Assembly: GCA_947629875.1 (NCBI GenBank) | Contig: CANRFK010000169.1 | Coordinates: 1 to 5,272, forward strand | Length of the DNA stretch: 5,272 nt | Direction of reading: 5' to 3' | Origin: an uncultured Clostridia bacterium | GTDB lineage: Bacteria > Bacillota > Clostridia > Christensenellales > Borkfalkiaceae | Shown: positions 1-3,852 of the stretch, piece by piece | Position numbering within the stretch: the first letter of the stretch is position 1 | Layout: every line of letters begins with the position of its first letter | Notes under the pieces: model-generated | Databases searched by the model: none | Seen by the model: the letters and a program-made list of their open reading frames with translations, nothing else | Told to the model about the DNA's origin: nothing | Position numbers and translations under genes: made by a program

Positions 1-465
1 TCCCGCATCGACTATCTCGAAAAGCTCGAGCGCATGGAAGTGAGCGGCGAGTTCGACCTTCTCCCCAAGAAGGAAGTTTTGGGGCTCAAGAAGGAGATGG
101 AAAAATTGCAGACCAACCTCGGCGGCATCAAGACGATGCGCACCCTTCCCGGGGTGATGTTCGTCGTCGATCCCCACAGCGAGGATATCGCCGTCGCGGA
201 GGCGCGTAAACTTCACATTCCCATCGTCGCCATCACCGATACCAACTGCGATCCCGACCTTGTGGACTATGTCATCCCCGGCAACGACGACGCCATCCGC
301 GCCATCAAACTCATCTCCTCGGTCATTGCGAACGCAGTCATCGAGGCGACGGAGGGCGTGACGCCCGTTCCCGAGACGGAAGAAGCGGAAGAGGCGGCCG
401 CAGAAACCGAGGCTCCCGCGGATATCGAGGAAGTCGTCGCGGCAGAAGCCCCCGCAGCAGAATAA
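1..465 (+). CDS. rpsB: 30S ribosomal protein S2, 3' part (5' end outside window)
   Basis: Frame 1 is open from the first base and gives the last 154 residues of S2, a component of the small ribosomal subunit that binds late in assembly near protein S1. The visible part holds the family hallmarks in order: FDLLPKKE, NLGGIK, AVAEARKLHIPIVAITDTN, then CDPDLVDYVIPGNDDAIRAI. Compared with known S2 proteins, roughly the first 110-120 residues are missing because the window starts inside the gene. The ATG at 34 is an internal methionine, not the start. After the conserved EATEG the protein continues for 35 residues rich in Ala and Glu (11 Glu, 1 Asp, no Lys or Arg), an acidic tail probably disordered. 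tsf follows, as in most bacteria, but after a 289-bp spacer full of hairpins. Confidence 0.97.
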   Translation, partial: SRIDYLEKLERMEVSGEFDLLPKKEVLGLKKEMEKLQTNLGGIKTMRTLPGVMFVVDPHSEDIAVAEARKLHIPIVAITDTNCDPDLVDYVIPGNDDAIRAIKLISSVIANAVIEATEGVTPVPETEEAEEAAAETEAPADIEEVVAAEAPAAE

Positions 466-502
466 AGCCCTCGCGTCAAACGTACTCCGACCCTCATACC
501 GA

Positions 503-517
503 GGCTCCATAGGAGCC
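503..517. repeat. Short hairpin GGCTCC-ATA-GGAGCC
   Basis: This is a perfect 6-bp stem with a three-base loop, lying between a CTCATACC motif (493-500) and a GAGTGTATCTTG motif (518-529). The same two flanks bracket a different hairpin at 3051-3085 and a short linker at 1844-1852, so this appears to be a variable slot in a repeated intergenic element. No T-tract follows, so it is not a classical terminator. Confidence 0.65.
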
Positions 518-535
518 GAGTGTATCTTGCCCCCA

Positions 536-578
536 TTCGGAAAAAGGCTCCACAAATCATGCGGTCGCCTTTTCCGAA
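536..578. repeat. Long-arm stem-loop in the rpsB-tsf spacer
   Basis: Arms 536-548 (TTCGGAAAAAGGC) and 567-578 (GCCTTTTCCGAA) pair along 12 bp with one bulged A, around an 18-base loop. It lies 70 bp after the rpsB stop. As RNA it could attenuate or protect the rpsB transcript, but the right arm is not followed by a T run, so termination here is uncertain. It may simply be another decayed intergenic repeat. Confidence 0.55.
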
Positions 579-612
579 AGCCCCAAGGAAGGCTCCACGG
601 GAGGTCGGCAGC

Positions 613-681
613 GAGTGTATCTTGCCCCCTCTCGGGAGGGGGGGTAGGAGTGTATCTTGCCCCCTCTCGGGAGGGGGGTAG
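613..681. repeat. Tandem pair of 34-35 bp GAGTGTATCTTG units
   Basis: Two head-to-tail copies begin at 613 and 648. Each consists of GAGTGTATCTTG followed by a G/C palindrome with arms CCCCCTC and GAGGGGG around TCGG. The copies differ only by one G in the G run. The same unit recurs once at 1853-1882, and its first 12 bases recur at 518, 3086 and 3341 (one substitution in the last). All copies point the same way. The block ends in GGGGTGGGGCACCTTAT, which also follows the 1853 copy in nearly the same form. Confidence 0.85.
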
Positions 682-739
682 GGGGGTGGGGCACCTTATC
701 CCCGCGAGAGCAGAAAAAAATCCCGTACATGAAATAATC

Positions 740-745
740 AAGGAG
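740..745 (+). promoter_or_regulatory. Ribosome binding site of tsf
   Basis: AAGGAG lies 9 bases before the ATG at 755 and fixes that start. The frame is open upstream to an ATG at 527, but that stretch is translated repeat DNA and has no comparable ribosome binding site. Confidence 0.85.
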
Positions 746-754
746 AAAAAAACA

Positions 755-1654
755 ATGGCTGAATTTACCGCAAAGGATGTTATGAGGCTCCGCGAAGCAA
801 CAGGCGCGGGCATGATGGATTGCAAGAAGGCATTGACGGACGCCGAGGGCGATTTCGAAAAGGCGGGGGAACTCCTCCGCGAGCGCGGCATCGCCAAGGC
901 GGCCAAGCGCGCCTCCAAGGTAGCGGCGGAGGGTGTCGTGTACGCCTACACCGAGGGCAACATCGGCGTGCTCGTCGAAGTCAACTGCGAGAGCGACTTT
1001 GTCGCCAAGGGCGAGAAATTCCACGAAGTCGCCGAGATCATCGCCAAGCAGATCGCGGCGAAAAAGCCCGCAACGGTGGAGGAATTGCTCGCAACCGACT
1101 ACGAGGGCAGAACGGTGGAGACCTTCGTGCAGGAGCAGACGGGCGTCATCGGGGAGAAAGTCTCCGTGCGCCGCTTTGCCGTGTACGAAACGGAGGGCTT
1201 CATCGAGACGTATATCCACATGGGCGGCACGATGGGCGTCATGCTCGACTTCGGCTGCGCCCCCACGGCCGAGGCGAAGGCCGTCGCGCATGAAGTCGCC
1301 CTGCACACCGCATTCTCCAAACCCGCCTACCTCACCAAGGCGGAGGTCCCCGCGGAGACCATCGAGAAGGAGAAGGCGATCATGAAGCAGGAGGTCGTCA
1401 ACGAGGGCAAGCCCGAGGCGATCGCAGAAAGGATCGTCATGGGCAAGATCGGCAAGTTCTATGAGGAGAACTGCCTCATGGAACAGAAGTTCGTCAAGGA
1501 TGACAAGGTGACCATCTCCCAGCTCCTCGCAAAAGAGGGCGCCAAGGACGCCGTCAAGCGCTTCGTGTTCTTCGTCATGGGACAGGGCATCGAGAAGCAG
1601 GCGGAGGACCTCTCGGAAGAAGTCGCCAAGCAAGTCGAAGCGATGAAAAAGTAA
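755..1654 (+). CDS. tsf: Translation elongation factor Ts (EF-Ts)
   Basis: EF-Ts is the cytoplasmic guanine-nucleotide exchange factor that releases GDP from EF-Tu. The 299-residue product is close to full bacterial length (about 283-295). The N-terminal UBA-like domain (about 1-55) has the signature LREATGAGMMDCKKAL at residues 12-27. The core domain carries VNCESDFVAK at 76-85, where Asp81-Phe82 correspond to the pair that E. coli EF-Ts pushes into EF-Tu next to the magnesium site. Conserved core patches YIHMGG and NEGKPEAIAERIV follow, then the coiled-coil region and a C-terminal stretch matching Bacillus-type EF-Ts (GQGIEKQAEDLSEEV). The start is set by AAGGAG at 740-745. A strong terminator follows 91 bp after the stop. 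No promoter is obvious upstream, so the gene is probably read with rpsB through the repeat-filled spacer. Confidence 0.98.
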   Translation: MAEFTAKDVMRLREATGAGMMDCKKALTDAEGDFEKAGELLRERGIAKAAKRASKVAAEGVVYAYTEGNIGVLVEVNCESDFVAKGEKFHEVAEIIAKQIAAKKPATVEELLATDYEGRTVETFVQEQTGVIGEKVSVRRFAVYETEGFIETYIHMGGTMGVMLDFGCAPTAEAKAVAHEVALHTAFSKPAYLTKAEVPAETIEKEKAIMKQEVVNEGKPEAIAERIVMGKIGKFYEENCLMEQKFVKDDKVTISQLLAKEGAKDAVKRFVFFVMGQGIEKQAEDLSEEVAKQVEAMKK

Positions 1655-1672
1655 AGTTAAGCAGCGGCTCTG

Positions 1673-1693
1673 AAAAGGGCGTTGCGCCTTTTT
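1673..1693 (+). terminator. Possible weak first terminator after tsf
   Basis: AAAAGG-CG pairs with CGCCTTTT (one bulged G, loop TTG) and five T follow within and after the arm. It begins 19 bases after the tsf stop. The stem is short and only partly GC, so it is a weak candidate beside the much better hairpin at 1746. Confidence 0.35.
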
Positions 1694-1745
1694 GCGGAAA
1701 TCGCCGCGGCTGCGCCAAAGCGATGAAAAAGCAACAAACGCTGTC

Positions 1746-1773
1746 AAAAAAGAGCCGTCCTCGGCTCTTTTTT
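1746..1773 (+). terminator. Intrinsic (Rho-independent) terminator of tsf
   Basis: A perfect 12-bp stem pairs six A plus GAGCCG (1746-1757) with CGGCTC plus six T (1762-1773), loop TCCT. The GC core followed by a T run is the classical form; because an A run precedes the stem it could also stop transcription coming from the right. It closes the rpsB-tsf unit and separates it from the genes downstream. Confidence 0.92.
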
Positions 1774-1787
1774 CACACTTTGCCTTG

Positions 1788-1833
1788 CCTCCCCCAATTG
1801 GGGGAGGTGTCACCGTAGGTGACGGAAGGGGTT
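1788..1833. repeat. Double-hairpin intergenic repeat, copy A
   Basis: The first part is a perfect 20-bp palindrome (1788-1807, arms CCTCCCCC and GGGGGAGG, centre AATT). The second is GTCACC-GTA-GGTGAC (1809-1823), followed by GGAAGGGGTT. The 29 bases 1805-1833 recur with one change at 3482-3510. CTCATACC follows at 1836-1843, as it follows other copies of this element. Confidence 0.8.
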
Positions 1834-1852
1834 TCCTCATACCGACCGCAGG

Positions 1853-1896
1853 GAGTGTATCTTGCCCCCTCTCGGGAGGGGGTGCCCCGTAGGGGC
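1853..1896. repeat. GAGTGTATCTTG unit with GTA-loop hairpin, copy B
   Basis: GAGTGTATCTTG (1853-1864) is followed by the CCCCCTC-TCGG-GAGGGGG stem (1865-1882) and then GCCCC-GTA-GGGGC (1884-1896). The first 30 bases are identical to the tandem units at 613 and 648, but here the second hairpin is present. The order first stem, GTA stem, GGTGGGG run matches the other composite copies. Confidence 0.8.
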
Positions 1897-1931
1897 GGGG
1901 GTGGGGCGCCCTTATATTCCCCCCCTCACCA

Positions 1932-1985
1932 TATAAATATGTCATTTCGAGCGTAGTCGAGAAATCTCACCTTATTTTATCCCCC
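1932..1985. repeat. 54-bp dispersed repeat, copy 1
   Basis: The unit begins TATAAATATG, continues GTCATTTCGAGCGTAGTCGA (the G at 1941 is shared), then GAAATCTCAC, and ends CTTATTTTATCCCCC. It is identical to 2107-2160 and differs by one base from 3258-3311. Its core is an imperfect palindrome (ATTTCGA against TCGAGAAAT) around GCGTAG. It carries no gene. I have an unverified impression that similar motifs are common between genes in gut anaerobes. Confidence 0.92.
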
Positions 1986-2050
1986 GCCCCCTCTCGGGAG
2001 CCTTCCTCCGCAATGTGGGACACAGGGAGTGGGGCGCGTGGCTTCCCCTT

Positions 2051-2182
2051 GAGGGGAAGCTCCGCCGTAGGCGGCGGTGGGGAGGTCTCCTCATACCCCC
2101 TCGCGCTATAAATATGTCATTTCGAGCGTAGTCGAGAAATCTCACCTTATTTTATCCCCCTCCCCGCGGTTTTGCCGCGGGG
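2051..2182. repeat. 132-bp direct repeat, left copy (flanks membrane gene)
   Basis: This block aligns without gaps to 3202-3333, with 8 differences by my count, offset exactly 1,151 bp. It holds the hairpin CCGCC-GTA-GGCGG (2062-2074), the run GGTGGGGAGGTCTCCTCATACC split over 2076-2097, a 54-bp unit (2107-2160) and a CCGCGG-core stem-loop. Immediately before it, GCTTCCCC-TTGA-GGGGAAGC (2041-2060) forms a stem whose sequence differs from the one at the matching place in the right copy, although both pair. Identity ends abruptly after the CCGCGGGG arm. Confidence 0.9.
2107..2160. repeat. 54-bp dispersed repeat, copy 2
   Basis: This copy is identical to 1932-1985 and lies 175 bp downstream of it in the same orientation. 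It is part of the left 132-bp block. Its terminal CCCCC also forms part of the stem-loop at 2156-2188. Confidence 0.92.
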
Positions 2183-2188
2183 AGGGGG
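2156..2188. repeat. 14-bp-arm stem-loop with CCGCGG core
   Basis: Arms 2156-2169 (CCCCCTCCCCGCGG) and 2175-2188 are perfectly complementary around TTTTG. Relatives with the same CCCCGCGG core and a CTTTG loop are at 3051-3085 and 3313-3333. No T run follows, so termination is not clear. Confidence 0.8.
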
Positions 2189-2220
2189 ACACAGGGGGCG
2201 CCCTTACCCCCCCCCAAAAA

Positions 2221-2227
2221 AAAGGAG
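2221..2227 (+). promoter_or_regulatory. Ribosome binding site of the membrane gene
   Basis: AAAGGAG lies 7 bases before the ATG at 2235 and selects this start over an in-frame ATG at 2172, which lies inside the CCGCGG stem-loop and has no such site. Directly upstream is a run of nine C (2207-2215) merging into eight A (2216-2223). Confidence 0.85.
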
Positions 2228-2234
2228 AAACCCC

Positions 2235-3032
2235 ATGCAATCACACTTACTCGCAACCGAGATCATCGCGCAGCGCGTCTTCAACCCGCTGTACATCTAC
2301 CTTGATATCGCCTTTCTCGTCGCCCTGTGCGTCCTTCTCATCGTCAAGAAGAAATACCTCACCCTCCTGTGGGGATTGGCGGGCGGCGTCCTCTACATGA
2401 TCGTCGATTACGGCATCTTCCACCTCGCCACGCACTCGCGCTCCATCGAGGGCGGCAACCTCTTCTGGGTGCTCCTCTGGATGAGCATGAGCTACGGCAT
2501 CACCAACTTCGTTTGGATCTGGCTGTGGTACGCCAAGGACAGGCACCTTCTCGAATGGTCGCTCCTCATCGTCGTGTGGTGGATCTGCGCGCCCATGCTC
2601 GCAAACACCTTCGGGCAAAACCTCACGCCCATCAAGATCCAGCGCACGACGGGTGCGTACCACGGATACATGGCGCTCATCCTCGTTGTCGGCTACGGAG
2701 CGGCGCTCGTGTACAACCTGTTCCAAAGGGATAGAACCAAGCGTTTCCCGCTCCTGTGGATGCTTGCGATCGGCATTTTGGTGCAGTTTGCGTGGGAATT
2801 TTCGTTGCTTCTCGGCGGAATACGGAGCGCGGAAATCGCCGACTGGGGTCAAAAAATCACCACCCTTGTCGTCAATTCTCTATTGGAAACCAACCTTGGC
2901 GCGGTGCCCATCTTCTGCATCTACGCCCTCGTCACGTCGAAGTTCACCGAAACGCTCAAAAAGCGCGAAACGCCCGTTTCCTTCCTCGCCCGCATGCAGG
3001 AACTCAACGCCACGCACGTCCGCGAAAAATAA
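2235..3032 (+). CDS. Uncharacterised seven-helix integral membrane protein
   Basis: I do not recognise the family. The 265-residue product has about seven hydrophobic segments, near residues 16-37, 41-65, 73-99, 105-126, 141-164, 173-196 and 210-235. Positive residues cluster after helices 1 (KKK 38-40), 3 (KDRH 101-104), 5 (RDRTKR 165-170) and 7 (KKR 242-244), which predicts N-terminus outside and C-terminus in the cytoplasm. Polar residues fall inside helices (D58, N91, H143, E188, E218, N220) and could line a site or pore. There is no cleavable signal peptide. Helix 7 lacks a mid-helix lysine, so it is not a retinal-binding rhodopsin. A conspicuous outer loop is NTFGQNLTPIKIQRTTGAYH (124-143). 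The gene interrupts the usual tsf-pyrH order and is flanked by 132-bp direct repeats. Codon choice is GC-rich like its neighbours. It could be a transporter or a sensor; the sequence does not decide. Confidence 0.85.
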   Translation: MQSHLLATEIIAQRVFNPLYIYLDIAFLVALCVLLIVKKKYLTLLWGLAGGVLYMIVDYGIFHLATHSRSIEGGNLFWVLLWMSMSYGITNFVWIWLWYAKDRHLLEWSLLIVVWWICAPMLANTFGQNLTPIKIQRTTGAYHGYMALILVVGYGAALVYNLFQRDRTKRFPLLWMLAIGILVQFAWEFSLLLGGIRSAEIADWGQKITTLVVNSLLETNLGAVPIFCIYALVTSKFTETLKKRETPVSFLARMQELNATHVREK

Positions 3033-3050
3033 CCCCGCTCCTCATACCGA

Positions 3051-3085
3051 GTTTGCGCCCCGCGGCTTTGCCGCGGGGCGCAAAC
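3051..3085. repeat. 15-bp-arm perfect stem-loop after the membrane gene
   Basis: GTTTGCGCCCCGCGG (3051-3065) pairs perfectly with 3071-3085 around CTTTG. It starts 18 bases after the stop codon of the membrane gene and could protect or end its transcript, though no T run follows. It sits between CTCATACC and GAGTGTATCTTG, the same bracket as the hairpin at 503-517. Confidence 0.8.
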
Positions 3086-3178
3086 GAGTGTATCTTGCTT
3101 CCCTCCTCTTGGGGCACCGTAGGCGTGCCTTGTGCAGAAGTACCCGCGTAGCGGGGGATAGGGGTTTCCCCATACCGC
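3086..3178. repeat. GAGTGTATCTTG composite element, copy C
   Basis: GAGTGTATCTTG (3086-3097) is followed by an imperfect CCCTCC/GGGG stem, an imperfect hairpin GGCAC-CGTAGGC-GTGCC (3113-3129), and a clean CCCGC-GTA-GCGGG hairpin (3143-3155). It ends with GGGGTTTCCCCATACC (3163-3178), the counterpart of the GGGGTTTCCTCATACC that ends copy A. The module order matches the other copies although the stems differ. Confidence 0.65.
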
Positions 3179-3201
3179 CCCGCAAGGCCTACCCTCCTTT
3201 G

Positions 3202-3333
3202 GAGGGGAGGCTCCGCCGTAGGCGGTGGTGGGGAGGTCTCCTCATACCGCCCCGCCTTATACATATGTCATTTCGAGCGTAGTCGAGAAATCTCACCTTA
3301 TTTTATCCCCCTCCCCGCGGCTTTGCCGCGGGG
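3202..3333. repeat. 132-bp direct repeat, right copy (flanks membrane gene)
   Basis: This is the same-orientation partner of 2051-2182, about 94% identical and gap-free. It holds CCGCC-GTA-GGCGG (3213-3225), the GGAGGTCTCCTCATACC run, a 54-bp unit and the CCGCGG stem-loop. The stem preceding it is CCCTCC-TTT-GGAGGG (3192-3206) instead of GCTTCCCC/GGGGAAGC. Together the two copies bracket the membrane gene and its ribosome binding site. Confidence 0.9.
3258..3311. repeat. 54-bp dispersed repeat, copy 3
   Basis: This copy differs from the other two only at 3262 (C in place of A). It lies in the right 132-bp block, in the same orientation as copies 1 and 2. Confidence 0.92.
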
Positions 3334-3352
3334 CGCAAACGAGCGTATCTTG
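3313..3352. repeat. Chimeric CCGCGG stem-loop joined to a GAGCGTATCTTG unit
   Basis: CCCCGCGG-CTTTG-CCGCGGGG (3313-3333) has the left flank of the 2156-2188 stem-loop but continues on the right with CGCAAACGAG, as in the 3051-3085 stem-loop. The outer arms therefore no longer pair. The GAGTGTATCTTG motif follows with one substitution (3341-3352). This mixture suggests recombination between related copies within the stem. Confidence 0.75.
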
Positions 3353-3364
3353 CCCCCCCTATTG

Positions 3365-3476
3365 GGTCGCGGAACGCACCATGAGCACCAGCCCTGTGGG
3401 CTGTGCGAGGCGTTCTGCGGTGAGTGAGCGCATTGGTAGGCGCGAACGGCGACCGAACGCGGGGTTCCACCCGCGT
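3365..3476. other. Region of nested complementary segments (possible structured RNA)
   Basis: GGTCGC (3365-3370) pairs with GCGACC (3449-3454) and encloses two inner stems. One is GAACGC/GCGTTC (3372-3377 with 3410-3415), itself enclosing GCAC-AGCCC/GGGCTGTGC (3385-3394 with 3398-3406, one bulge, loop TGT). The other is GCGC/GCGC (3428-3431 with 3440-3443). A further 7-bp hairpin, ACGCGGG/CCCGCGT, lies at 3457-3476. The segment is inserted between the first stem and the GTCACC hairpin of a composite repeat. It could be a folded RNA, a small insertion, or GC-rich chance pairing. Confidence 0.4.
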
Positions 3477-3481
3477 GAGAC

Positions 3482-3510
3482 AGGTGTCACCGCAGGTGAC
3501 GGAAGGGGTT
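3482..3510. repeat. GTCACC hairpin repeat, second copy
   Basis: This matches 1805-1833 at 28 of 29 bases and contains GTCACC-GCA-GGTGAC (3486-3500) followed by GGAAGGGGTT. The single difference changes the loop from GTA to GCA and leaves the stem intact. Confidence 0.85.
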
Positions 3511-3567
3511 CTTCAAAAATTTTTTCAAAAAACCTTGTCATACATCGCCCGAAACGCAACGCTTCCA

Positions 3568-3576
3568 TGTTACAAT
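3568..3576 (+). promoter_or_regulatory. Possible extended -10 promoter upstream of the long palindrome
   Basis: TGT-TACAAT matches an extended -10 (TGn plus 5 of 6 bases) and sits just after an A/T-rich island (3513-3534) in otherwise GC-rich DNA. No good -35 lies at 16-18 bp; TTGTCA at 3535-3540 is 30 bp away. Predicted transcription would start near 3583, run through the 32-bp-arm palindrome and on to pyrH. Confidence 0.35.
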
Positions 3577-3655
3577 CAAAGTATGAAAACCCGCAAAAAT
3601 TTCCAACAAAATTTTCACCCGCACACCTCACACAGCGGCGCCGCGCAAGAAAAAA

Positions 3656-3722
3656 TTCCTCTCCCCCCGCGCGCGCAGTTCTCCCCCGTAGGGGGAGAAC
3701 TGCGCGCGCGGGGGGAGAGGAA
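3656..3722. repeat. Very long perfect palindrome, 32-bp arms, GTA loop
   Basis: Left arm 3656-3687 and right arm 3691-3722 are exactly complementary and separated only by GTA. The arms contain, from the outside, TTCCTCTCC, a CG-alternating run, CAGTTCTCCCCC. It would form an extremely stable hairpin in RNA or a cruciform in DNA. No T run follows (AAGGTAAAAAACC), so it is not a standard terminator for + strand transcription. Its GTA loop links it to the smaller hairpins of this window. Confidence 0.93.
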
Positions 3723-3797
3723 AAGGTAAAAAACCAATATTTACCCCAAGCGAATCCCGCATCGGCGTGAAAATTTGCGCGAGGTTTCCGGAAGTCC

Positions 3798-3826
3798 TTG
3801 CTTTTTTCCCGCGTATGTGGTATACT
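3798..3826 (+). promoter_or_regulatory. Promoter of pyrH (-frr)
   Basis: The -35 is TTGCTT (3798-3803) and the -10 is TATACT (3821-3826), spaced 17 bp, with TGG just before the -10 giving an extended -10. Transcription should begin in or near the A run at 3828-3834, about 20 bases before the pyrH start, which leaves no room for a leader regulator. This separates pyrH-frr expression from tsf. Confidence 0.75.
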
Positions 3827-3852
3827 GAAAAAAATCCGCGGAGAGGAAAATT

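Larger units (their letters stand above)
1655..2234. other. Repeat-rich intergenic region between tsf and the membrane gene
   Basis: This 580-bp stretch has no credible gene; the open frames on both strands are translated repeats. In order it holds a weak hairpin, the tsf terminator, two hairpin pairs with GTA loops (1788-1833 and 1853-1896), the first 54-bp unit (1932-1985), the left 132-bp flanking repeat (2051-2182), and a C9-A8 homopolymer junction leading into the ribosome binding site at 2221. I see no convincing promoter for the membrane gene. Confidence 0.8.
3033..3852. other. Repeat-rich intergenic region between the membrane gene and pyrH
   Basis: This 820-bp stretch has no credible gene on either strand; the frames open across it are translated palindromes. 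It holds, in order, a 15-bp-arm stem-loop, a composite GAGTGTATCTTG element, the right 132-bp flanking repeat, a region with nested pairing (3365-3476), a copy of the GTCACC hairpin repeat, an A/T-rich island with a possible promoter, a 32-bp-arm palindrome and the pyrH promoter. Confidence 0.8.

Noticed and set aside
527..754. In-frame N-terminal extension of EF-Ts
   Set aside because: The extension is translated intergenic repeat; family length and the AAGGAG site support the start at 755.
1638..1731. 14-bp copy of the tsf 3' end (AAGCGATGAAAAAG at 1638 and 1718)
   Set aside because: It may be a small tandem duplication remnant, but the surrounding bases align poorly and one short match is weak evidence.
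557..1945. Long open frame of 462 codons on the minus strand across tsf
   Set aside because: It is antisense to an unmistakable tsf, its composition is a mirror of tsf codons, its ends are translated repeats, and it has no family motif.
2107..2116. TATAAATATG at the head of the 54-bp units as a -10 promoter box
   Set aside because: No -35-like hexamer lies at a suitable distance in any of the three copies, and it is a fixed part of the repeat.
3051..3085. Stem-loop as an intrinsic terminator of the membrane gene
   Set aside because: The stem is strong but no T run follows and it belongs to a dispersed repeat family, so it is listed as a repeat instead.
1809..3225. GTA-loop hairpins as classical enterobacterial REP elements
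   Set aside because: REP elements carry GTAG at the foot of the stem and pair with a RAYT transposase; here GTA is in the loop and no such gene is present in the window.
1932..3311. The three 54-bp repeats as a CRISPR array
   Set aside because: Spacing is irregular (175 and 1,151 bp), intervals hold other repeats and a gene, and no cas gene is near.
3225..3770. 181-codon plus-strand frame through the spacer before pyrH
   Set aside because: It reads through a 54-bp unit, stem-loops and the palindrome, has no ribosome binding site and no protein-like pattern.
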